A stretch of 7,496 nt of DNA from positions 1-7,496 of the forward strand of contig CANEMG010000041.1 of NCBI GenBank assembly GCA_947428535.1, given 5' to 3'. Positions 1 through 5,658 of this stretch are shown here, in pieces. How positions within the stretch are numbered: position 1 is the first letter of the stretch; each line of letters opens with the position of its first letter. Made by a program: the position numbers and the translations under genes. The notes beneath the pieces were generated by a model. It did no database searches and was not told the origin of the DNA. It worked only from the letters and a program-made list of their open reading frames with translations. This stretch comes from an uncultured Clostridium sp. (GTDB lineage: Bacteria; Bacillota; Clostridia; TANB77; CAG-508).

Positions 1-1
1 T

Positions 2-85
2 ATATATGATGACATAACAAAAAAATACAGAATGATAATGACATTTGAAGTTAAATATGATGGATTAACAAATTCATTAGTATAA
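2..85 (+). CDS. 3' end of upstream phage gene, probable tail terminator or head-tail joining protein (partial)
   Basis: An open frame enters from the left edge and stops at TAA 83-85, giving 27 residues that end in FEVKYDGLTNSLV. The fragment is too short to identify by itself. The gene just before the major tail tube gene in siphophages is usually the tail terminator (tail completion) or a minor head-tail joining protein, and the alternating hydrophobic pattern RMIMTFEVKY looks like a closing beta-strand of such a small protein. The stop lies 19 bases before the next start codon, so it belongs to the same operon. The reading frame is well supported; the role is inferred from position. Confidence 0.5.
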   Translation: MYDDITKKYRMIMTFEVKYDGLTNSLV

Positions 86-90
86 AATAG

Positions 91-97
91 AAGGGAG
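91..97 (+). promoter_or_regulatory. Ribosome binding site of the major tail gene
   Basis: AAGGGAG lies seven bases upstream of ATG 105 and favours that start over the in-frame ATG at 123. Confidence 0.7.
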
Positions 98-104
98 AAA
101 GAAA

Positions 105-566
105 ATGGAAGAAAATACAAATATGGAGTTGCCAAATTTGAGTACATTAAGTAGCTTATATTATTCAGAAACAAAAGATGGAGTAAAAACGCAAATATGT
201 TTATTAGAAGAAATACCAGGATTTGAAGAAGCACCAGAGCCAGTAACAGGAAGTGCGGTAGACATTGATTATGAGTTTTCAAGACCAGGTAAAGTAAAAG
301 CAGGAACAATAGAAATACCTGTGTATTATACACATACTCAACATAAAAGGTTAAAAGCAATAGAAAGAAAAGATTTATATTTCTTTAGAAAATATCCAGA
401 TAGCACAGCGCCTGAAGGAGAAGAACCACTAGTGCAAATGTTTAGAGGTAGTTTAACAGTAGTTGGAGATACTTTAGCAGATGAAGACTGGATAAAAGAT
501 AAAGTTGTATTATTTAGAACAACAGCAGTAGAAGAAATGTATGGATTACCAGAAACAAAACAATAA
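105..566 (+). CDS. Major tail tube protein
   Basis: A 153-residue protein, probably the subunit that stacks in rings around the tape measure to form the tail tube. Length, acidic and beta-rich composition, and position directly before the two-frame chaperone gene all fit a siphophage major tail protein. Residues 47-75 (GSAVDIDYEFSRPGK, then IEIPVYYTHTQH) and 110-140 (LVQMFRGSLTVVGDTLADED, then KVVLFRTTA) give the alternating strand pattern of the tail-tube fold. The start is set by the SD AAGGGAG at 91-97, seven bases before ATG 105; an in-frame ATG at 123 has no SD. A hairpin with a T-run follows the stop, which fits this product being needed in much larger amounts than the downstream genes. 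The fold is inferred from pattern; a different tail-tube-like structural protein is the main alternative. Confidence 0.72.
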   Translation: MEENTNMELPNLSTLSSLYYSETKDGVKTQICLLEEIPGFEEAPEPVTGSAVDIDYEFSRPGKVKAGTIEIPVYYTHTQHKRLKAIERKDLYFFRKYPDSTAPEGEEPLVQMFRGSLTVVGDTLADEDWIKDKVVLFRTTAVEEMYGLPETKQ

Positions 567-577
567 AATAGATTATT

Positions 578-604
578 GAGGGCAAATTCAATTTGCTCTC
601 TTTT
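578..604 (+). terminator. Terminator or attenuator hairpin after the major tail gene
   Basis: Bases 578-587 pair with 591-600 (10 bp including one G-U) around a 3-base loop TCA, and TTTT follows at 601-604. It starts 11 bases after the major tail stop. The short T-run suggests partial termination, which would give more tube-protein message than downstream message. The SD of the next gene (607-615) begins right after the T-run, so read-through is needed for the rest of the operon. Confidence 0.65.
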
Positions 605-621
605 GCAAAGGAGAGAATAAA

Positions 622-1089
622 ATGAATTTAAATATAAAAAGTAAAAAAGTAGAGTTAATATTTACAACAAAGAAGATAGTAAATTTAACAAAAGATATAA
701 AAGAGAAAAACTTAGAAGATTTATATTTTAAAATAATGAACGAAAAAAATATAGAAGCATTAGTTGATTTAATATATGCATTTGCAGAGGACAGAGACAC
801 AGGACTAAATAGCTTCAATAATATAGATGAAGTATATGATTTTATAGATGATTATATGAAAGAAAATCAAAAAACATATGATGACATATTTAATGAGATA
901 GCTGAGGCGATAAATGAAGAGGGTTTTTTCAAAACAAAAATGACAAAGGAAGAAATGCAAGAGAAGATGAACAATCCTTTATTGTCACTAAATATGGACG
1001 AAGTAATAAAAACATCAGCAGAAAAAGCAATGGCAACAGCAGTATCGGCAGAGTTCGACAAAGAAGAAAAGAAGGAAAACAAAGCTTAG
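622..1089 (+). CDS. Tail assembly chaperone, gpG-like
   Basis: A 155-residue, lysine- and glutamate-rich, mostly helical protein in the place of lambda gpG, between the major tail gene and the tape measure gene. In the family, gpG and its frameshifted form gpGT coat the tape measure and recruit tube subunits, and are absent from the finished tail. The N-terminus (residues 1-25, KVELIFTTKKIVNLT) resembles the opening of Firmicutes phage chaperones, followed by helical segments (residues 28-60 and 70-100) and a charged tail ending EEKKENKA. The SD AAAGGAGAG (607-615) fixes ATG 622. The gene stops at TAG 1087-1089, while a start-less frame that carries on its expected C-terminal partner is open in -1 across this stop. 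The role rests on gene order plus the two-frame arrangement. Confidence 0.78.
   Translation: MNLNIKSKKVELIFTTKKIVNLTKDIKEKNLEDLYFKIMNEKNIEALVDLIYAFAEDRDTGLNSFNNIDEVYDFIDDYMKENQKTYDDIFNEIAEAINEEGFFKTKMTKEEMQEKMNNPLLSLNMDEVIKTSAEKAMATAVSAEFDKEEKKENKA
1068..1080 (+). promoter_or_regulatory. Candidate -1 ribosomal frameshift region
   Basis: In the gpG frame this stretch reads (A) AAG AAG GAA AAC. Two slip points bring the ribosome into the gpT frame: A-AAG at 1068-1071 and G-GAA-AAC at 1074-1080. Neither is a perfect X-XXY-YYZ heptamer, and I see no convincing downstream pseudoknot. The need for a shift is better supported than the exact base. Confidence 0.5.
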
Positions 1090-1382
1090 AAAGTGTAGTC
1101 GATAAATTAAAAGAATCCGAGACTTTAAAAGAAAGCATATTAAATTTAGAACCTTTAGCATATTATTATGGACTAAAGCCTTATGAATTTTGGAATGGAA
1201 GATACAGAGAAATATATTTATATTGTGAAATGCAAGTCATAAAAGAAAAAGATAATTTAAAACAAGATATAAACCTATATGATGCCGTAACAGATAAAAT
1301 GATACAGTCTGATGCGTTCTTAAATAAGAAGCCTAAAGTAATTTCTATAAGAAAAATGTTCGAAAATCTGTTTGCACGATAG
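1080..1382 (+). CDS. gpT-like C-terminal extension of the tail chaperone (gpGT), made by -1 frameshift
   Basis: A frame one base back from the gpG-like gene is open across its stop and reads to TAG 1380-1382, about 100 residues. It has no ATG, GTG or TTG near its beginning; the first in-frame ATG is at 1230, inside the conserved part. Its core, LEPLAYYYGLKPYEFWNGRY followed by REIYLYCEM, matches the motif of Firmicutes tail-chaperone second frames (YYG, then P-x-E-F-W, then an aromatic helix). This is strong evidence that the product is the C-terminal half of a gpGT fusion running from 622 to 1382, of about 253 residues. The start given assumes a slip on GGAAAAC (1074-1080); a slip on AAAG (1068-1071) is the other candidate and would change only a few joining residues. 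In the lambda model this half binds tube protein while the G half binds the tape measure. Confidence 0.75.
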   Translation, partial: QSLESVVDKLKESETLKESILNLEPLAYYYGLKPYEFWNGRYREIYLYCEMQVIKEKDNLKQDINLYDAVTDKMIQSDAFLNKKPKVISIRKMFENLFAR

Positions 1383-1404
1383 TGGAAAGTGGCGAAAAAA
1401 TAAC

Positions 1405-1433
1405 TTGCAATAAAAAGTATGTTGTCGTATAAT
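1405..1433 (+). promoter_or_regulatory. Sigma-A promoter for the small gene at 1466
   Basis: TTGCAA (1405-1410) and a perfect TATAAT (1428-1433) are separated by 17 bases, with an A-rich stretch upstream (1395-1403). The start of transcription should fall near 1440, leaving a leader of about 25 bases. This is the only near-consensus promoter I found in the window, and it lies in the 83-base gap after the gpT stop. It drives 1466-1732 independently of the late tail operon. Confidence 0.75.
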
Positions 1434-1436
1434 GTA

Positions 1437-1456
1437 TCCATATAAAAACATATGGA
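1437..1456. repeat. Inverted repeat over the start point and RBS of the small gene
   Basis: TCCATAT (1437-1443) is the exact reverse complement of ATATGGA (1450-1456), with six bases between. It covers the predicted transcription start and the first bases of the GGAGG ribosome binding site (1454-1458). It could be a repressor site or a weak mRNA hairpin, but the predicted start near 1440 removes part of the left arm from the RNA. It may also be chance in A+T-rich DNA. Confidence 0.35.
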
Positions 1457-1465
1457 GGTTAATAA

Positions 1466-1732
1466 ATGTCTATTTTTAATCAGAGAGTTAAACAAAGTAT
1501 AGATAACTATAAAGAAGATTTAAAACCTAAAAATGGAAAGTTACATATACTATTAATAGAAACAATTGTAGATAATGAGTATAATCAGAAGAAAGAATAT
1601 ATGTCAAAAATAAATGATTTCTTAGATTTTATGCAAGAAAATAAATATGAAATATTAGATGTAAAACTAAATATAAATAGCGAAAGAAGTATGGCGGGAT
1701 ATTCATATGAGACTTTGATAACATATAAGTAA
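1466..1732 (+). CDS. Small hypothetical protein, probable moron-type gene
   Basis: An 88-residue soluble protein with no signal peptide or membrane segment. GGAGG (1454-1458) fixes ATG 1466. It has a helical charged N-terminus (residues 1-22), a strand (KLHILLIETIV, 25-35), a helix (about 42-57, ending FLDFMQENKYEI), then two strands (LDVKLNI and YETLITYK). This short strand-helix-strand-strand order, with a central E-I-L-D-V-K and a closing Y-x-x-L-I-x-Y, recalls small Firmicutes proteins of the Cse60 / DUF4177 type, whose activity is not well understood; I infer only a fold resemblance. It is not a recognised structural tail protein. Its own promoter upstream and terminator directly after the stop make it a one-gene transcription unit inside the late operon, the layout of a phage moron, which could be expressed in a lysogen. 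Function unknown. Confidence 0.7.
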   Translation: MSIFNQRVKQSIDNYKEDLKPKNGKLHILLIETIVDNEYNQKKEYMSKINDFLDFMQENKYEILDVKLNINSERSMAGYSYETLITYK

Positions 1733-1760
1733 AGCACTTACAATAGTAAGTGTTTTTATT
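1733..1760 (+). terminator. Intrinsic terminator of the small gene
   Basis: CACTTAC (1735-1741) pairs perfectly with GTAAGTG (1746-1752) around loop AATA, with further A-T pairing at the base, followed by TTTTT at 1753-1757 and more T. It begins right after the stop codon at 1730-1732 and closes the one-gene transcript begun near 1440. Confidence 0.8.
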
Positions 1761-1800
1761 TTGGAAAAAATATTTTAAAAGAAAGTAATTAAATAATTAG

Positions 1801-1831
1801 AAAACATCAGTAGAAATACTGGTGTTTTTTT
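1801..1831 (+). terminator. Strong intrinsic terminator just before the tape measure gene
   Basis: ACATCAGTA (1804-1812) pairs with TACTGGTGT (1817-1825), with one U-G, around a GAAA tetraloop. A/T pairs extend the base to 1801/1828, and T7 runs at 1825-1831. This is a textbook rho-independent terminator. It lies only 20 bases before the tape measure start, with no convincing promoter between them, so the tape measure and tip genes depend on read-through by antitermination or incomplete stopping. Confidence 0.8.
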
Positions 1832-1850
1832 ATACCCAAAAAGAAAGAGG

Positions 1851-4742
1851 GTGATGAAAATAACAGTAGAAGAAATAGATATTTTAGTACAAGCAAATAT
1901 CGAGGGTGCTTTAAAAGAATTTAAGAAACTTATACCAGAAATAAAAAAGCAGATAGGTAAGGCAAAACAAGAATTTAATAATTTAGATATAAAAGCTAAA
2001 ATTGATACTGTTGATATGAAACAAGTAAGTAATGAAGTACAAAAAGTAAAAAAACAGATAAAAGAAACTTTTAATCCAAATAGTACTTATGGATTAAAAA
2101 TAAATGGCAAATCAGTAATAGAGTATCATAAATCCTTAAAAGAGATAGAAAAGCAAGCAGAGGCAATTAAAGATACAAATATAAGACCGAATAAAATAGC
2201 ACATAAACCAACAATTAAATCAACAGATGATAATATGGAATTGCAAAATTCAGTAGTTAATATACAGCCAAGCCAAAAGAATTTAGATATATGGGATACA
2301 TTAAAATTAAAAATACAACAAGTTAAGCCAGTTATCCAACAGTTTAAACAAGAAATTAAAAACTTAAATTCTAATAACGCACAGATAGATTATATTAATC
2401 AGAAAATACAAGATATAAAAGATACTTTAGCAACGATAGATAATGGAAAAGGTCCAGAATTTGATAGTTCAGAGATTTTAAAAATGAAAGCAGAACTAGA
2501 GAAATTAGAAGAACAAAAAAGTAGACTAGAAACAAAAGGAAAAAATAATATATTTGCAAGTTTATTAACGAATTTAAGAAAATTGATGTCACAGCTAGGA
2601 AATATATCAAATTTAACTGTAAAAATTAAAAATCAAATAAAACAATGGAGTTCAAGTTTAAAAGGTGGATTATCACAAATTTTAAAATATGCAGGAGCTC
2701 TTTTTTCTTTGCAAGGAATTTATTCATTGTTGAGGGGGTCCGCTAATAGTTGGTTATCAAGTCAAAATGCGCAAGCAAAACAATTGTCAGCAAATATAGA
2801 ATATATGAAACATGCTTTAGGAAGTGTTTTTGCAGGAGTAATACAATATGTAACAAACTTAGTTTATAAATTGATGAAAGCGGTTCAAAGTTTAGTTTAT
2901 GCATTTACAGGAGTAAATATATTTGCAAAAGCAACAGCAAGTTCAATGAAAGGTGCTTCTAAAAGTGCAAAAGATACAAATAAATCTTTAGCAGGAGTAC
3001 ATAACGAGATAGACAATGTATCAGATAGTAAAAATAGTGGCGGTGGAGGTTTTGCATCTCCTAGTATGGATTTATCAAAAATAGACAGCCAAATGAGTCC
3101 ATTAGCACAAAAATTGTATGATTTTTTTAAACCTTTAAAGGAAAGTTGGGACAAATATGGTGCTGATTTAATTGCACAAGTAAAAATAACAGCTAGTCAA
3201 GTAGGCTATTTAATTTCATCAGTATGGGGAAGTTTTGAAAACATAATTACTAATGGAACAGTATATACAACTTTAGAATTGATTTTAGCGATTATAGGAA
3301 ATATAGCAGAAGCCTTTGCAAATGCTTGGAATTATAACGGAAATGGAGATGCAATAATACAAAGTTTAGCTAATGCTTTTAATAATTTATTAACTGCTAT
3401 AAACAATGTAGCCAAAAGCGATAAATTTCAAGAATTTTTAAATATATGTTCAGACAAATTTAGGATAATAGCAGAAAAAATAGAATCTATAAACTGGCAA
3501 CCTATGATTGATGCACTATTTGATATGGGGTCATCTATAGGTGTTGTAGCTTTAAATGTATTAACAATATTAGTTGATATATTTAAATGGTTTGTTGAAC
3601 ACCCAGATGTTGCAATAATTTTAGTAAGTATTGCGGGTGCCTTATTACTAATAGGAAGTGCTCTAAGAGGTATTTCGGGACTACTTGAGATTTATGAAAT
3701 GATTTCCGGAATTGCAAAAATTTTAGAAGTTTCTGTGTCAACTGTTATATCAGTTGTTGGTGGAATAGTTCTAGTAGTTATGGGGGCAGTAACAGCGATT
3801 TCAAGTTTTATGTCTATGCTTTCAGAAGGATTTAGCTGGATAAAAGAAATAATAATGGTTGTTGGCATAGCGATTACAGCGGTTGGAGCTATTATACTGG
3901 GAGTTCCAGCACTAGTTGCAGGTGTTGTAGCAGTAATAGTGGCCGTAGTAGCGACATTGATAGTAGTGATAAAAGAACATTGGGAAACTATAAAACAAAC
4001 TACAATAAATATTTGGAATGCGGTTAAAGATTTTTTAAGTAGTTTATGGGAAAGCATTAAAGAAAAAGCGGTTACTGTTTTTGAAAATGTAAAGAATAAA
4101 ATTGCAGAAATATTTGGAAATATTAAAGCAAAGGCAATAGAAATCTGGAATAATATAAAATCTTCAATATCAGAAAAAATAAATAATCTAAAGACAAACA
4201 TATCTACAGCATTAAGCAATATAAGTAATACTTGGAATAATGTATGGACAAACTTAAAAACAACTGTATCTAATATCTGGAATAGTATTTGGAGTACAAT
4301 AAAAGGAATAATTAATAAAATTCTAGGTGGAATAGAAAGTTTTGCAAACGGAATAGTAAGAGGAGTAAATAAAGTTTTAAGTGCATTAGATGGAGTAGTA
4401 AATGCAGTAGGAAGTGTAATAGGTGTAGATATACACGTTTCTCCAATGAATGAAATATCATTACCGAGATTAAAAACTGGAGGAGTATTATATGAAGAAA
4501 CTCAATTTGTAGGTGGAGAATATTCTGGTGCAAGAAATAATCCAGAAATAGTATCCCCAGTTAATTTAATATATGAAACACAAAGAAGAGCAATAGAAGA
4601 TAGCAATATGAGTGGACAAGGTGGAGATACAACTTATATATTTAAAATTGGAAATACAACAATAGCAGAAATATGTATTGATGAATTTAAAAGAATAAAA
4701 AGACAAACAGGAAAAGATTTAGAAGTAATATGTGATAGTTAG
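1851..4742 (+). CDS. Tape measure protein
   Basis: A 963-residue protein, by far the longest here, spanning the tail lumen and setting tail length; at the usual 1.5 angstrom per residue it implies a tail of roughly 140 nm. Residues 1-260 are lysine/glutamate-rich and coiled-coil-like. A glycine/serine linker lies at 392-403. Hydrophobic, membrane-segment-like stretches lie at about 565-605, 625-655 and 665-708. Residues 708-815 carry repeated amphipathic units with regularly spaced Trp (EHWETI, NIWNAV, SLWESI, EIWNNI, NTWNNVW, NIWNSIW). The end, TGGVLYEETQFVGGE then NPEIVSP, matches the common tape measure C-terminal motif. No muralytic domain is evident. The SD run AAAGAGGG directly precedes GTG 1851; ATG 1854 is three bases on and may be the true start, changing only the first residue. 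The hydrophobic segments fit a role in membrane passage of DNA. Confidence 0.93.
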   Translation: MMKITVEEIDILVQANIEGALKEFKKLIPEIKKQIGKAKQEFNNLDIKAKIDTVDMKQVSNEVQKVKKQIKETFNPNSTYGLKINGKSVIEYHKSLKEIEKQAEAIKDTNIRPNKIAHKPTIKSTDDNMELQNSVVNIQPSQKNLDIWDTLKLKIQQVKPVIQQFKQEIKNLNSNNAQIDYINQKIQDIKDTLATIDNGKGPEFDSSEILKMKAELEKLEEQKSRLETKGKNNIFASLLTNLRKLMSQLGNISNLTVKIKNQIKQWSSSLKGGLSQILKYAGALFSLQGIYSLLRGSANSWLSSQNAQAKQLSANIEYMKHALGSVFAGVIQYVTNLVYKLMKAVQSLVYAFTGVNIFAKATASSMKGASKSAKDTNKSLAGVHNEIDNVSDSKNSGGGGFASPSMDLSKIDSQMSPLAQKLYDFFKPLKESWDKYGADLIAQVKITASQVGYLISSVWGSFENIITNGTVYTTLELILAIIGNIAEAFANAWNYNGNGDAIIQSLANAFNNLLTAINNVAKSDKFQEFLNICSDKFRIIAEKIESINWQPMIDALFDMGSSIGVVALNVLTILVDIFKWFVEHPDVAIILVSIAGALLLIGSALRGISGLLEIYEMISGIAKILEVSVSTVISVVGGIVLVVMGAVTAISSFMSMLSEGFSWIKEIIMVVGIAITAVGAIILGVPALVAGVVAVIVAVVATLIVVIKEHWETIKQTTINIWNAVKDFLSSLWESIKEKAVTVFENVKNKIAEIFGNIKAKAIEIWNNIKSSISEKINNLKTNISTALSNISNTWNNVWTNLKTTVSNIWNSIWSTIKGIINKILGGIESFANGIVRGVNKVLSALDGVVNAVGSVIGVDIHVSPMNEISLPRLKTGGVLYEETQFVGGEYSGARNNPEIVSPVNLIYETQRRAIEDSNMSGQGGDTTYIFKIGNTTIAEICIDEFKRIKRQTGKDLEVICDS

Positions 4743-4753
4743 GAGGAACAATT

Positions 4754-5170
4754 ATGTTATGGAAAATTGGAGATAAAGTAATGAAAAGTCCTAGCACATA
4801 TGATGATGATATTGAAGATGTAGATAATGATAGCTATACAAGTATAGTAGATGCATCTTTAATAGATAATCCAATTGCAGTAGGAATGTTAAAATGCAAT
4901 ATGTCTTGGGATGATTTAACAGAAGCAGAAGCAGAAGAACTTTTGCAAGCAACATATAAAAATCCTATGATAGTAACAATTAAAGCTCCCTCTATACCAG
5001 GAGGAATGTTACAAAATGCAGAATTTAGAGTAAGTAAGAGAAAATCAAAAATGCACTCAACAGGTTTAGATGAAGACACTTCCAAATCTTATTGGCAAGT
5101 GTCTTTTGATATGATGCAAAAAAGTTTAACAGAACAACAAAAACGAGCAGTTGAGGAGGCTAATAGATAA
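4754..5170 (+). CDS. Small tail-tip-proximal protein resembling DUF6711
   Basis: A 138-residue protein starting 11 bases after the tape measure stop, with a perfect AGGAGG (4741-4746) seven bases before ATG 4754. The opening LWKIGDKVMKSPSTYDDDIEDVD has the lysine-then-proline start (I-G/N-x-x-x-K-x-P-S) of the short proteins that follow tape measure genes in many Firmicutes phages (DUF6711). A core follows with KCNMSWDDLTEAEAEELLQA, where the family has a W-x-x-L-T-x-x-E segment, and then strands KNPMIVTIKAP, AEFRVSKR and YWQVSFDMMQK. The acidic run at residues 17-26 is unusual. I infer a tail-tip or tube-end component occupying the place where a Dit (distal tail) protein is often found. Its TAA overlaps the next ATG by one base, indicating translational coupling to the hub gene. 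Confidence 0.6.
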   Translation: MLWKIGDKVMKSPSTYDDDIEDVDNDSYTSIVDASLIDNPIAVGMLKCNMSWDDLTEAEAEELLQATYKNPMIVTIKAPSIPGGMLQNAEFRVSKRKSKMHSTGLDEDTSKSYWQVSFDMMQKSLTEQQKRAVEEANR

Positions 5171-5658
5171 TGTATAAAACAAGTGAAAATTATAAAAAAC
5201 AAGTGTATCAAGATAACACAAGACATTTATTAAAAGTATTTTTAGATGATTTTGAAGTTGAAAGTAGATATATTGGAGATTTTAAGCCTTCATTTAAAGT
5301 TTTTGATAATGATGAATTTACTTTTGGATCTGTTATATCTCGAATGGTTAAATTAAAACTACATAAAAATGCTTTGACAAAAGAAAATTATAGTGTAGTA
5401 AAAATAACAACAGGAATTAATGGTGAAGAAATACCATATGGGGAATTTACAATTGATGATAAAAAGGAAGTTAATGGTAATGCAATAGAGTTAGAATTGA
5501 TAGATTATATACCAAAGTTTAATTTTGATTATAATACAACAGCTACATTTCCAGCAACATTGTTAGATATAGCAAATGATATATGTTCACAAGCAGAAGT
5601 GGAACTTCGGTTCTACTTCTTTTTTAAATCAAGATACAGAAATTTATGTTTGGGATAA
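5170..5658 (+). CDS. Baseplate hub / tail spike protein, N-terminal piece ended by a frame change
   Basis: ATG 5170 overlaps the previous stop (TAATG); GAGGAGG at 5153-5159 lies ten bases upstream. As read it makes 162 residues. Residues 1-146 look like the first domain of the gp27-like hub at the head of Firmicutes tail-tip proteins: KVFLDD, the GDFKPSFKVFDNDEFTFGSV block, PYGEFTIDD, IELELIDYIPKF, and TFPATLLDIANDICSQAEVEL. The last 16 residues (from CGG 5608 on) are hydrophobic or basic and do not fit the domain. Dropping the single C at 5608 restores GSTSFLNQD, the expected continuation, joining this frame to the long open frame that runs to the window end. The reconstructed protein has at least 775 residues. 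In the family the hub closes the tail tube and anchors the receptor-contacting region. It may be a broken gene, a sequence error or a +1 recoded gene. Confidence 0.75.
   Translation: MYKTSENYKKQVYQDNTRHLLKVFLDDFEVESRYIGDFKPSFKVFDNDEFTFGSVISRMVKLKLHKNALTKENYSVVKITTGINGEEIPYGEFTIDDKKEVNGNAIELELIDYIPKFNFDYNTTATFPATLLDIANDICSQAEVELRFYFFFKSRYRNLCLG
5595..5625 (+). terminator. Intragenic terminator-like hairpin with cUUCGg loop at the hub frame break
   Basis: Bases 5595-5605 pair with 5610-5620 (11 bp, one G-U) around the tetraloop TTCG (5606-5609), closed by C-G, the especially stable cUUCGg form. T6 follows at 5620-5625. By shape alone this is a good intrinsic terminator, but it sits inside the hub coding sequence and its loop contains the base (C5608) that breaks the frame. 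It may end transcription, pause translation, or be a by-product of a palindrome in coding sequence. Confidence 0.55.

Noticed and set aside
588..1138. Minus-strand open frames opposite the chaperone gene
   Set aside because: Phe/Ser/Leu-rich shadows of the Lys/Glu-rich coding strand.
1181..1495. 104-residue minus-strand open frame
   Set aside because: It lies across the well-supported gpT-like frame, the promoter and the start of the small gene; no SD and no sensible protein pattern.
1761..1800. Promoter for the tape measure gene between the two terminators (TTGGAA with an A/T-rich -10 region)
   Set aside because: No TATAAT-like hexamer at 16-18 bases; the next terminator would stop such a transcript anyway.
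3692..4219. 175-residue minus-strand open frame rich in Thr, Ile and Ala
   Set aside because: It mirrors the hydrophobic part of the tape measure gene, has low-complexity composition and no SD or matching operon on the minus strand.
5576..5608. Independent start of the downstream hub frame at ATG 5576
   Set aside because: No SD upstream, and the residues it would add (MIYVHKQKWNF) do not fit the hub pattern, whereas the 5170 frame does up to 5607.
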